From CAVSRC01 sp963785065 (GTDB taxonomy: Bacteria; Pseudomonadota; Alphaproteobacteria; Rhizobiales; Kaistiaceae): a DNA stretch of 64,000 nucleotides. Of this stretch, positions 27,756-37,160 are shown one piece after another. The stretch is from contig CAWATX010000003.1 in the NCBI GenBank assembly GCA_963785065.1, forward strand, positions 372,001 through 436,000, written 5' to 3'. Position numbers and translations under genes: made by a program. A model generated the notes under the pieces. The model did no database searches. It saw nothing but the letters and a program-made list of their open reading frames with translations, and was not told where the DNA came from. Numbering within the stretch: position 1 is the first letter of the stretch; every line of letters starts with the position of its first letter.

Positions 27756-29660
27756 TTAACCAGCCCCAGGGTCGGGTGCACAGGCGTTTGCGGCGGCGGC
27801 AATGGTGCCCGCCGGGCTAAACTCATCCGAAAAAACATAAGCGTCAAATCGAGTTGGGTCACCCTTCTTCACGAAAACCCGCAACTGAAGCGTCTCGTCT
27901 GCTTTGGCGGTCGCTATGAAATTATCGAACGACCAGCTCATGCTGCCGCTTTGCTCAGCCTGACCGTTACGAAACAGGCCAAGCGAGATGTAGTACCCGG
28001 GCGTGCCGATGGCCAGGAAGCTGTAACGATGCCCGGCTTTCACGGGAACATCGAGGTCGCGATATAGCAATTGTGCGACGGCGGCGCCGCCCTCCAGCGG
28101 GCCGTCCCGATGAAGCAGTTGATACACCGACGTGCCGGGCCCAACCGCCTGTTGTAGCAATCGGATCGCCCCGCACACGGCTTTGCTCTGGTAGTCGTTG
28201 AAAAGAGGCAAATCGGCCTCCCATGACTTAGATTCGGCGCTCGCATCGAAAGGCTTGTCGGCATCGAGCAGCGGTGTAAGCAGATCAACCCGCTGGCCGA
28301 AATTCTCCAGCACAGCACTCGGCTGACGAACGCCTCCAACGGTGAACACCGTGCCGCCGCTGAGAACGGCCACCACGTTGCCTGCGGAATCGACAATCGC
28401 GCTGCCGCTTGCGCCGCCGGCCGCAGGCAGGCTGTGACGGATCAGGTAGCTATGGTCGGGCTGCACCGCTTGCATGAAGAAATCCCAGACAGAAGTGACG
28501 TAGCCGAATTTCACCGACGGATTTGGCCGCTGCGCCGCGGTGCGTTGCTCAGCTGTCCCCTCCACCGGATAACCGGCATAGGCCAGGGTCATGCCTTGCA
28601 CAATTTCCTCCGGCGAGGCTGGCTTGAGCGCAGCGCCGAGATCGACGCCCGCACCCACATCGAGCAGCGCCAGATCGTAGGCCGAGGGCTCCGGCAAATC
28701 CTTGAAGGTCGCTTCGAATCCGGGACTCGACTGTACCAAGTGTTCATGGAAGGCCAAGAAGGCCTTGTACCCTGGGTGAACGAACACCCGCTTCACCGGG
28801 ATGGGCTGCGCCTTGGCGTCCGCGCCATCGACCGGCTTGACCACGAACAATTTGCGCCCACCGACCACGGCGTGATTCCGCAGGGCAAACCCGTCCACGA
28901 CGTGGGCGTTTGTGACCAGGAGGCCGGGCCTAACCGGCCAGGCGGTGGCAATCAGGGTCGGCGGTCCGGTGCCATCGTCGAGCGTGACGGCATAGGCGCT
29001 GGCGCGGATGCGTCTGACGACGGCCTCGTCGAACGTTGTTGCTACCTTCTTGGAGACAGCCTCCTGGTTCGCACGAATATCGCTAATCGCGCCGACGACA
29101 TACTTCATGATGATTGTCACGCCCACGATCGCCACCAGCAGGACTACCGCGACCCCGGCGACGGCTTGCCAAAGTCGCCGGAATTTCTTCCCTGACGAAA
29201 CAAAACCCCAATTTCCTCGCGTTTTGCCGTCGTCTTGGGGCGACTGCGCGGCTCCCACCTCCCGGACGCGTACCAGCATGAGCGGTCCCTTGTCGGCGCC
29301 AAGGTGCAACTGCTCCATGAGCGGTCTCTGGCGGTTGCCCAGCCGCAGCAGAGCGCCGTCTGCGATACTCTGCCCCCTGTCGGCGGCAACGCCGTCGATC
29401 TCGACATAGTGGTCGCCGAGGGGTTCAATGAGGTAGTAACCGGAGGGCTGACGGTAAATCCGCGAGTCACTGCGGCCGACCATGTGAGCGTCCGCACCGA
29501 ACACGACGTCGCATGACGACTCGCGCCCGAAGACGATCTCATCCTTGCCAGCGTCGAAAACGATCGGGGCCCGCTTCGCCGCGACCTCATCGGTCCACTG
29601 GCCCGGTCCCTTCACTGGCAGAGGGCCATCCACAGTCTCGATGTTGATTTGGAGAAGCAT
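27756..29660 (-). CDS. FHA domain - TM - trypsin-like serine protease
   Basis: 634 residues. An FHA domain (about 25-120) has FGRESSCDVVF and SDSRIYR. A transmembrane helix lies at about 166-190. A chymotrypsin-fold protease (about 210-450) has His253 (VTNAHVVDG), Asp329 (SAYDLALLDV) and Ser418 (AAGGASGSAIVD). A C-terminal beta-rich region (about 510-625) follows, perhaps a substrate- or ligand-binding domain. FHA domains bind phosphothreonine; with this topology the FHA part is cytoplasmic and the protease is outside the inner membrane. It is convergent with the TIR-WD40 gene, 50 bases away. Confidence 0.85.
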   Translation of the reverse strand: MLLQINIETVDGPLPVKGPGQWTDEVAAKRAPIVFDAGKDEIVFGRESSCDVVFGADAHMVGRSDSRIYRQPSGYYLIEPLGDHYVEIDGVAADRGQSIADGALLRLGNRQRPLMEQLHLGADKGPLMLVRVREVGAAQSPQDDGKTRGNWGFVSSGKKFRRLWQAVAGVAVVLLVAIVGVTIIMKYVVGAISDIRANQEAVSKKVATTFDEAVVRRIRASAYAVTLDDGTGPPTLIATAWPVRPGLLVTNAHVVDGFALRNHAVVGGRKLFVVKPVDGADAKAQPIPVKRVFVHPGYKAFLAFHEHLVQSSPGFEATFKDLPEPSAYDLALLDVGAGVDLGAALKPASPEEIVQGMTLAYAGYPVEGTAEQRTAAQRPNPSVKFGYVTSVWDFFMQAVQPDHSYLIRHSLPAAGGASGSAIVDSAGNVVAVLSGGTVFTVGGVRQPSAVLENFGQRVDLLTPLLDADKPFDASAESKSWEADLPLFNDYQSKAVCGAIRLLQQAVGPGTSVYQLLHRDGPLEGGAAVAQLLYRDLDVPVKAGHRYSFLAIGTPGYYISLGLFRNGQAEQSGSMSWSFDNFIATAKADETLQLRVFVKKGDPTRFDAYVFSDEFSPAGTIAAAANACAPDPGAG

Positions 29661-29912
29661 GGCGCTACCGACAGTTCGCTCGGATCAGAAAGCACGGGTG
29701 CAACGACAAAACATGGCAATCCCCCGATCACCGCACCAAGTCTAGGCCGTCAACAACAAGCAGAAGAAGCGAGAGGCGTAGTCAGCCCCCTATCCAAACT
29801 AGACCCGATATTCGCGGACTGAAAGGGCTGGCGATGCGGCCCGCGACATCGCACCATCGAGGATTGCGCCGGACCGGCGGGCGCCGAGCCTGAAGCGTGG
29901 GGGACAGATCTG

Positions 29913-30590
29913 ATGAACGATAGCACCGTTGTGGGTTTGGGCGTGCACAAGGCGACGATGTCTGTTCCGTTGGCAGCGGGCGCGCGGACAAAGTGTGCTT
30001 TTGGGCGTCGTGGGGAATAACGTCAGCGAAATCATCAAGATGGCGGAGCGGCTGGCGGAGTGTGGTCGTCGGCAGAGGTTCTGATGCCGGGCCGGTCTGT
30101 GTGGCAAGGTCGACCTTCGGTCACAACTGCATGGTCATCGCACTCTCGCTGATTCCGGTGCGAACAGACGACCGGGTCAAGACCGATCGCCGGATGCACT
30201 CATGCTGGCGAAACTGCATCGCGCCGGCGTTGACGGCGGTCTGGGTACCGGACCCGCCCATGGGACGGAGCGCGACCTCGTTCAGGGTCGTACGACGGCA
30301 ATGCGTGTGCGCGGCAAGGCCCCAGCTCTCCGGGGCTTCCTGCTGCGGTAACGGCGGGGCTATCTACGGCAAGACGGGTTGGACGCTGGCCCGTCGTTGT
30401 TGGCTAACAACGGCGCGATTCGATCACCCAGTTCAGCAAGTGATGTTGCAGGACTACATCGACGCGATCAGCGACGCTGAAGACCGCATCGACCGGCTTA
30501 TTAGGCAGATAGAGGAGCTGGTGCCGCAGTGGTCGATGGCATTAATCGACGCGGCCAGCCAACAAAGCCGTTTGCTGGCTGCTGTTCCTG
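29913..30590 (+). pseudogene. Decayed IS110-family transposase
   Basis: ATG at 29913 begins MNDSTVVGLGVHKATMSVPL, the N-terminus of IS110 transposases. Frameshifts follow. The middle motif KTDRR-DALMLAKLHRAG is split by a one-base deletion near 30192. The later region GKTGWTLARRCWLTT and QQVMLQDYIDAISDAEDRI is typical of the family. Several frames are needed to read it, so the element is inactive. Confidence 0.8.
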
Positions 30591-30611
30591 GACACTTTCA
30601 TGCGGCAAGCG

Positions 30612-31514
30612 TCAGTTCTGCGCCATCGTGTCCTTGATCCACTGGGCGAAAGGCGCGACACGACCGTAAACACCGGGCAGCGCCGGGTTACCACACTGCA
30701 CACCCCAGCTCACGATACCGACCTGTACGTAGCCCTTGCCGTCGGGGAGCAGCGCGACCAGCGGGCCGCCGCTGTCGCCGTAGCAGGAGTCCTTCGCGCC
30801 CTCCGGGCTGCCCGCGCAGATCTCGTTTGGCGTGATGGTGAGATCGGCATTGGTAGCTTGGCCATAAATGACATAGGAATCCTTGCACGCGTCGTTTGGT
30901 ATCACGTCGACGGTGACTTGGTGCAACTGGTCAGGACTGAGCAGTTGGTTCTGGTTGAGCAGCTTCTGCGTCGAGACCATCTGCAGGCCGTTGCGGATGT
31001 ATTTGGCTGCTTCGAAGCCCTGAAAGTCCCACAAAGCGCCCCAGCCGGTCACCGTGAGCTGGGCCTTCGGCCCGGTCACCGTGTCGTCGGTCGCGGCATC
31101 GGCAAGCGCGATCGTGGTTACGTTCGTGAGCGGCTCCGCGAGCTTGATCAGGGCGACGTCGCCCTTCTCGGCGGTGCCATATTCGGGGTTGGAGATGACC
31201 TCCTTGACGTCGACCATCGTCAGCTTGGTCTGATAGACGCTGCCATAGCCGACGACGACCTTCTGAGTCGTCTTGCCAAATTCGACGACGCAATGGGCGG
31301 CGGTTAGCACCCACTGGTCGGAGATCAGCGAGCCGCCGCAGAAGCCGGACTGCGGGTCGAGGCTGTCGAACAGCCGCACCTGCCAGGGCCAAGCTCCGTC
31401 CGGCGCCGGCTGGCCGCCCACGATGAAAAGGCTGTTGATGCGCGCATCGGCGGCAGTGGCCGTAACCCCGATGGCAACGACGACGGCAATCGCAAGCCTC
31501 GAAATCATCCGCAT
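30612..31514 (-). CDS. Secreted trypsin-like serine protease (S1A)
   Basis: 300 residues from the ATG at 31514, which has an AGGAGA site; an ATG 11 codons upstream has none. A signal peptide (MRMISRLAIAVVVAIGVTAT then AADA) is followed by RINSLFIVGGQ, so it is made with a short propeptide and activated at IVGG. The catalytic triad is visible: TAAHC (His74), GDVALIKL (Asp), YGDSGGPLVA (Ser). Paired Cys residues suggest disulfides. It is exported to periplasm or medium. It lies 111 bases downstream of the giant TIR-nSTAND-WD40 gene on the same strand and may share its transcript. Confidence 0.9.
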   Translation of the reverse strand: MRMISRLAIAVVVAIGVTATAADARINSLFIVGGQPAPDGAWPWQVRLFDSLDPQSGFCGGSLISDQWVLTAAHCVVEFGKTTQKVVVGYGSVYQTKLTMVDVKEVISNPEYGTAEKGDVALIKLAEPLTNVTTIALADAATDDTVTGPKAQLTVTGWGALWDFQGFEAAKYIRNGLQMVSTQKLLNQNQLLSPDQLHQVTVDVIPNDACKDSYVIYGQATNADLTITPNEICAGSPEGAKDSCYGDSGGPLVALLPDGKGYVQVGIVSWGVQCGNPALPGVYGRVAPFAQWIKDTMAQN

Positions 31515-31625
31515 TGTTTTCTCCTGTTGCAATATAAACATCGGCATCTTGAATGCGTGGATGGCATGTCACGATTGAAAAGTCATAACGGCGCAAAGAT
31601 CGGCTTGGGCGCCGAAGATACACAG

Positions 31626-34600
31626 TTACTTCGTGCTGCGATTGCCGACTGGCTTGAAGTCGAGGCTCCGTCGCCACGCATCTGCCACGACAGCGCGTGG
31701 AAGGAGTCTCGCCAAAGTCCCCCGGCGGACTAGTTCGAATGTCGGGTGGCGTCCAGCTTGCTCGAACAGCCTGCTGGCCACTGCGTAATGGTAGAGCGCG
31801 TCGGTTGGATCGGCGGCAGAACCGTCGCGACCAAGTTCTGCAACCCACGCAAGCTCGACCTGAGAAAAGGGGTCTCCCATCGCCGCTGCCGACTGCCAGA
31901 TGGTCATTGCGCGGGCTCTGTTTTCCTGGACGCCGTCCCCTCCCCAGAATGCCAGGCCTAACGCCGATCCCGCGACAAATGCCCCGGCATCCAGCGCCCT
32001 GGACCACAGGTCGACAGCTTTTGCCGGGTCCCGACCTACGCCCGTTCCGTTCGCATAGAGACTACCAAGATTGTTGAGGGCGAAGGCGTATCCCAACTGT
32101 GCGGCCTGTTCGTAGGCAGTGATAGCGCCTGAATATTGCTGTGCCTTCTCGAGCGCGCGACCCAATTCGAAATGGAGGCGCGGATTATTAGGCGCTTCGG
32201 CAACAGCCGACTCGCAGGCTGCTACCGCTTCGGGTGTGATCGCATCGAACCAGACGCCTGACGCCAAACGAGCAGGATCCAATGGGTTCGCCGCGAGACG
32301 GTCGCAGTCGGTGACTTCCGTTTGCAACAGACTCGGTTCGTCCGGCCGCGTCTTCTCAATTCCGTAGGTGGCGCGTTCGATATCGGTCAGGTCGCGAAGT
32401 TGCTCCGCGCGGGCCGCGTAGATGCCGTCAATTGGGTAATATTTCCAGACGTCCCAGCTACGCACGGTGACGTCGCTGCTGAAAACATTGAACGCCTCTT
32501 TTCCGGTTTGGGACGCCGTCACCACGCGCGTTCCATCAGGCGAAAAGGCGGCCGACCAGATCGAGTCGTCGTGCCCCCTGAGCACGGCGAGCTGGGCGCC
32601 GGTGACGGCGTCCCAGATCCGCGCTGTATTGTCTGCGGACGCCGTCACTACCCGCGTCCCATCAGGCGAAAAGGCGGCCGACGAGACCCTGTTGTCGTGC
32701 CCCCTGAGCACGGTGAGCTCCGCTCCGGTGGCCGCGTCCCAGATCCGCGCCGTCTTGTCATAGGACGCCGTCACTACCCGCGTCCCATCAGGCGAAAAGG
32801 CGGCCGACGAGACCCTGTTGTCGTGCCCCCTGAGCACGGTGAGCTCCGCTCCGGTGGCCGCGTCCCAGATCCGCGCCGTCTTGTCAGAGGACGCCGTCAC
32901 TACCCGCGTCCCGTCAGGCGAAAAGGCGGCCGACGAGACCCTGTTGTCGTGCCCCCTGAGCACGGTGAGCTCCGCTCCGGTGGCCGCGTCCCAGATCCGC
33001 GCCGTCTTGTCATAGGACGCCGTCACTACCCGCGTCCCATCAGGCGAAAAGGCGGCCGACGAGACCGAGTCGTCGTGCCCACCGAGCACGGCAAGTTGGG
33101 CACCGGTGGCCGCGTCCCAGATCCGCGCTGTATGGTCTGCGGACGCCGTCACCACCCGCGTCCCATCAGGCGAAAAGGCGGCCGACCAGACCGAGTCGCC
33201 GTGCCCACCGAGCACGGCAAGTTGGGCGCCGGTGGCCGCGTCCCAGATCCGCGCCGTCTTGTCATAGGACGCCGTCACCACGTGCTTCCCATCAAGCGAA
33301 AAGGTGGCCGACGAGACCCAGTCGTGCCCCTTGAGCACGGTGAGCGCTGCACCGGCGGTGGCCGCGTCCCAGATCCGCGCGGTCTCGTCATCGGACGCTG
33401 TCACCACCCGCGTCCCATCAGGCGAAAAGGCGGCCGACGAGACCGAGTCGTCGTGCCCACCGAGCAGGGCAAGTTGGGCGCCGGTGGCCGCGTCCCAGAT
33501 CCGCGCTGTATGGTCTGCGGACGCCGTCACCACGCGCGTCCCATCAGGCGAAAAGGCGGCCGACGAGACCCTATTGTCGTGCCCCTTGAGCACAGCGAGC
33601 TCGGCACCAGTGGCCGCGTCCCAGATCCGCGCGGTCTTGTCTGCTGACGCCGTCACCACACGCTTCCCGTCAGGCGAAAAGGTCGCCGACAGGACCGAGT
33701 CGTCGTGCCCCTTGAGCCACGCACCGGTGGCCGCATCCCAGATCCGCGCGGTCTTGTCTGCGGACGCCGTCACCACGCGCGTCCCGTCAGGCGAAAAGGC
33801 GGCCAACAAGACCGAGTCGTCGTGCCCCCTGAGCATGAATTGCTCCGCACCGGTGACCGCGTCCCAGACCCGCGCCGTCTTGTCATAGGACGCCGTCACT
33901 ACCTGCGTCCCATCAGGCGAAAAGGCGGCCGACGAGACCCTGTTGTCGTGCCCCCTGAGCACGAATTGCTCCGCTCCGGTGGCCGCGTCCCAGATCCGCG
34001 CCGTCTTGTCATAGGACGCCGTCACTACCCGCGTCCCATCAGGCGAAAAGGCGGCCGACGAGACCCTGTTGTCGTGCCCCCTGAGCACGGTGAGCTCCGC
34101 TCCGGTGGCCGCGTCCCAGATCCGCGCCGTCTTGTCAGAGGACGCCGTCACTACCCGCGTCCCATCAGGCGAAAAGGCGGCCGACGAGACCCTGTTGTCG
34201 TGCCCCCTGAGCACGGTGAGCTCCGCTCCGGTGGCCGCGTCCCAGATCCGCGCCGTCTTGTCAGAGGACGCCGTCACTACCCGCGTCCCGTCAGGCGAGA
34301 AGACAGCCAATTCGACCGCGTCCCGATGACCGGCCAGCACCGCCAATTCGCGATCGAATTGCCTGGCTCGGAATAGCGTAGTCTCCGCTTCAGCGACGAA
34401 GGGCCGGTCGGACTTTGGCTTGTCCGGTTTCTCGGGCAGCGCGGCCAGCGCCAAACCCAGTGCGAGCTCGGGGTTGCCGTCGTCTATCGCTCGTTGCCCC
34501 GCGGCGGCTAAGAACCGGGATTGGTTGACTTGGGCCTGGGCGAGTTGCCTTTCGGTTTCCGCCCTTGCGCCTTCGGTCTCTTGGAGGCTCTTGTTAGCCA

Positions 34601-36683
34601 TCACCGTCTGTTGAGCCGCCAAGGTCGCGGCGCCGACGGCAAGCAGCGCCAGAATACTCGCAGCGATAAGTCCCGTCCGTGTACGGCGCGCGACTTTGCG
34701 CTGCGTCTCCGCCAATCTGCGTGCTTCCTCCAGTTCGCGATCGCGGCGGGCGGTATCGGCAGCATGGGCGGCAGCGAGATAGGCGCGGTCGGTGGGCTCC
34801 AGCATGTCGGCCAAGTCGTTTCGGCGAGCCACTTCCTCGGCATCTTCGAGACGGCCGGCGACGTGGACGAGCCACGCTTCATCCTTGTTGTTTGCCGCCC
34901 AGTCGCGTGCGGCGCGCTGGATGCCGCCCAGTGTCGACAGCGCAGCAAAGTCCTCCTCCAGCCAGCCCTGCAGCAGGCCCCACTGCCGGAGCAGCGCCTC
35001 GTGCGCCGGCTCAACCGTCCGCTCGCCCGTGTCCCGCGCGCGATCGGTCGACAGTAGCCTTGCCTCGATCAAGTGATTGACCAACGGTCGCGCTTCCTGT
35101 GGTATCTCGGATAGGCGTGCGACACGGCGTCTGAGCGCATTGGTTTCGGTATCGATTCCGGCCAACCAAGGGATGAGGCCGCGGCGGAGCAGCGCAAGCC
35201 GGGCGTCGCGATCCTTCGGCACCGCCGGGTCGCTGTCGGCCGCTCTCAGCGCGCCTTCCACCGCCGCCTCGATCGAGCCGCGAATGCCTCCCAGTTGGCG
35301 GTACTGGGCAAGTGTGAGTGTCGCCCTGCCGCCGGTGCCATATTCCTCGTAGAGGCGCTGCAGAGTGAACGCGAGCAGCGGAAGAGCATCCTTGCCGCCC
35401 CCCGCCTCGATTTCGGCGAGCAGCGCCGCCGTCAGTGCTGGCTCGACGGTTAGCACCCGGTCCGTGTCAGCAAGTCGCTTCGCCGGGCCCTCGATCACCG
35501 TCTGGTAGGCGCCGCGCGGCATCAGCGGCAGGTTAAAGGTTTGTAGGCTGAGACCGTCCAGCGCCGGCGCCATCTGCAACTCCTCGAAGGAGTCTGAGCG
35601 GATGGTGAACAGCACGATGAGGTTGGAGCCCTCGGCCGTGACAAGGTCGCGGACAAGGGACAGGAAGGGGATGGCCTCCTGGGCGCCTTCCGACAGGAAT
35701 AACTCTTCGCTTTGGTCAATCGCCAGTACCACCCGCGGCCGGTGGGGAGACCCGCCATGGTCGAGATCGGGAACGGCAGCCTTGGTGGCGAGCTCGCTCA
35801 GCAGCGCCGCGACCGCCCCGGTGCCGGCCATGACCCCCGCCCTTACGTCAGCGCGGTTCTTGCCCAGATCCTGCGCTTTGGCGGCATCCTCCAGGCAACG
35901 CACAAGACCCGCATCGCCATAGAGCGCCATGCGCTCCGGCCGTACGATAGGGAGCATCAGGAAGGTGCGGTCGTCTCGCATCAGGCGGGGCGCCAGACCG
36001 GCGCGCAGGAACGACGACTTGCCAGCGCCCGAAGCACCGAGGATCGCCATCAACCGAGGTGCGGCGCCTTCAGCGATTCCGCGCAGTCTGTCCAACGCCT
36101 CGATCGTCGGTGCCTCGCGGCCGAAGAAGATGCCGGCGTCCTCCGCCTCCAGCGGCCTCAGCCCACGATACGGCGACCGTTCCTGATCGTCTTCCGGCGG
36201 CCACGGGAAAAAGCGTGCATCGAGCCCGGCGCGCATCAACCCAGTCTTCAGATTGGCCAGACCGGAGCGAGAGAAGGTGACGCGCACTTCGCCACCAAGG
36301 TCGTTGCCACGCAGCATCACGTGATCGCTGCCGGCGGCAAGGTTGACTAGCTGATGGGTGGCAGTGAGCTCGTCCGGCAGCTCGGCGAGCGGAATGTCCT
36401 CGATGAGAATGCCAAAGATGCGCTTGTTGAGCTTGGCCGCGAGGCCCAGCTCCTTCATGCACCAGCGCGAGGAGAGCCAGGCCCGGCTGACCAAAAACAG
36501 CACCGCCTCGCAGCGATTCGCGGCTTCGTTGAGCGCCAGTTCCCAGCGCTCACCGGCAGCGATGCCACGCGTAGGGTCGAAATCGAGGAAAAGGTCGTCC
36601 CAGCCTTCCGCGTTCAGCCAGTCGCGCAGCGCCAACGCTTCCCCATCATTGGCACTCGAATGGCTGAGGAAGATGCGTGCCAA
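31626..36683 (-). CDS. TIR domain - nSTAND1 NTPase - TM - 14/15-blade WD40 - Sel1-like repeat protein
   Basis: 1685 residues from TTG 36683 (MARIFLSHSSAND), with a GGAGA site upstream. TIR (1-140) keeps the putative NADase Glu in WCMKEL. The nSTAND1 NTPase has SPYRGL near 170, GASGAGKSSF near 216 and IDQSEELF. A hydrophobic segment lies near 670-692. Then come fourteen complete WD40 repeats plus a divergent fifteenth (about 783-1412), enough for two seven-blade propellers, and Sel1/TPR-like repeats (about 1500-1640: YAFALNNLGSLYANGTGVG). The first ~700 residues are very close to the protein at 13150-17370, but the sensor part is different. It is likely a ligand-activated TIR effector; a defence role is inference. 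Confidence 0.87.
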   Translation of the reverse strand: MARIFLSHSSANDGEALALRDWLNAEGWDDLFLDFDPTRGIAAGERWELALNEAANRCEAVLFLVSRAWLSSRWCMKELGLAAKLNKRIFGILIEDIPLAELPDELTATHQLVNLAAGSDHVMLRGNDLGGEVRVTFSRSGLANLKTGLMRAGLDARFFPWPPEDDQERSPYRGLRPLEAEDAGIFFGREAPTIEALDRLRGIAEGAAPRLMAILGASGAGKSSFLRAGLAPRLMRDDRTFLMLPIVRPERMALYGDAGLVRCLEDAAKAQDLGKNRADVRAGVMAGTGAVAALLSELATKAAVPDLDHGGSPHRPRVVLAIDQSEELFLSEGAQEAIPFLSLVRDLVTAEGSNLIVLFTIRSDSFEELQMAPALDGLSLQTFNLPLMPRGAYQTVIEGPAKRLADTDRVLTVEPALTAALLAEIEAGGGKDALPLLAFTLQRLYEEYGTGGRATLTLAQYRQLGGIRGSIEAAVEGALRAADSDPAVPKDRDARLALLRRGLIPWLAGIDTETNALRRRVARLSEIPQEARPLVNHLIEARLLSTDRARDTGERTVEPAHEALLRQWGLLQGWLEEDFAALSTLGGIQRAARDWAANNKDEAWLVHVAGRLEDAEEVARRNDLADMLEPTDRAYLAAAHAADTARRDRELEEARRLAETQRKVARRTRTGLIAASILALLAVGAATLAAQQTVMANKSLQETEGARAETERQLAQAQVNQSRFLAAAGQRAIDDGNPELALGLALAALPEKPDKPKSDRPFVAEAETTLFRARQFDRELAVLAGHRDAVELAVFSPDGTRVVTASSDKTARIWDAATGAELTVLRGHDNRVSSAAFSPDGTRVVTASSDKTARIWDAATGAELTVLRGHDNRVSSAAFSPDGTRVVTASYDKTARIWDAATGAEQFVLRGHDNRVSSAAFSPDGTQVVTASYDKTARVWDAVTGAEQFMLRGHDDSVLLAAFSPDGTRVVTASADKTARIWDAATGAWLKGHDDSVLSATFSPDGKRVVTASADKTARIWDAATGAELAVLKGHDNRVSSAAFSPDGTRVVTASADHTARIWDAATGAQLALLGGHDDSVSSAAFSPDGTRVVTASDDETARIWDAATAGAALTVLKGHDWVSSATFSLDGKHVVTASYDKTARIWDAATGAQLAVLGGHGDSVWSAAFSPDGTRVVTASADHTARIWDAATGAQLAVLGGHDDSVSSAAFSPDGTRVVTASYDKTARIWDAATGAELTVLRGHDNRVSSAAFSPDGTRVVTASSDKTARIWDAATGAELTVLRGHDNRVSSAAFSPDGTRVVTASYDKTARIWDAATGAELTVLRGHDNRVSSAAFSPDGTRVVTASADNTARIWDAVTGAQLAVLRGHDDSIWSAAFSPDGTRVVTASQTGKEAFNVFSSDVTVRSWDVWKYYPIDGIYAARAEQLRDLTDIERATYGIEKTRPDEPSLLQTEVTDCDRLAANPLDPARLASGVWFDAITPEAVAACESAVAEAPNNPRLHFELGRALEKAQQYSGAITAYEQAAQLGYAFALNNLGSLYANGTGVGRDPAKAVDLWSRALDAGAFVAGSALGLAFWGGDGVQENRARAMTIWQSAAAMGDPFSQVELAWVAELGRDGSAADPTDALYHYAVASRLFEQAGRHPTFELVRRGTLARLLPRAVVADAWRRSLDFKPVGNRSTK
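32450..34340 (-). repeat. Fourteen to fifteen 126-bp WD40-encoding tandem repeats
   Basis: Each unit encodes 42 residues on the pattern HDNRVSSAAFSPDGTRVV then TASxDKTARIWDAATGA. Many units are nearly identical at the DNA level. Units 5, 8 and 9 carry small in-frame indels. The pattern indicates recent duplication and shuffling within the gene. Confidence 0.9.
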
Positions 36684-36841
36684 ACAGTGATCTCCAGCAA
36701 CGACCTAGGCAATTTGTCACATATAGAAGCACTAGGTGGCCAGCGAAATCGTGGCAACTCAAAAGCGACGGGCCAGCTTGAGATCCGCACCAAAGCTACG
36801 GTGTCTAGCAAGAACTTGAGTGCGGCGCTAAATCTCGGTAG

Positions 36842-37160
36842 TGGGCAAATCAAACTGGTCCACTACCTTCGAACATCAATGGAAGAAGGCGCGGCTCGAA
36901 GGGGCGGCGGAGATCTTCGAGCGCGGCGGAAGAAGAAGGTCGACGAGGAGACAGTGCGGGAGTTGCACGCCAAGATTGGGGCGTTGGCATTCGCCAACGA
37001 TTTTTCGCGAACGCGCAAACCCCGAACGGGCGAGTGAGGCGGCAGATGATCGAACCCGAGCATTCGGCCTTGTCGATCGGCGCGCAGTGCCGCCTGCTGT
37101 CGACCTCTAGGTCCTCGTTCTACTGCGAGCGGCAGGGCGAGACCGAGATCAACCTCTGAG
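36842..37160 (+). pseudogene. IS3-family transposase remnant (end of orfA, start of orfB)
   Basis: Plus-strand frames read EGAAEIFERGG..KKKVDEE, TVRELHAKIGALAFANDF, and after a stop MIEPEHSALSIGAQCRLL, the junction between orfA and orfB of IS3 elements. Both ends are missing and the frames are broken. It separates the TIR-STAND gene from the island's other genes. Confidence 0.7.

Noticed and set aside
32322..33647. Long plus-strand open frames opposite the WD40 repeats
   Set aside because: They are antisense images of the repeated WD40 units (monotonous RRKGGRRD-type peptide) and have no start signal; the minus strand encodes a clear protein.
15625..34340. CRISPR array
   Set aside because: The regular repeats at 15625-17175 and 32450-34340 are in-frame coding repeats with no unique spacers; no cas genes occur.
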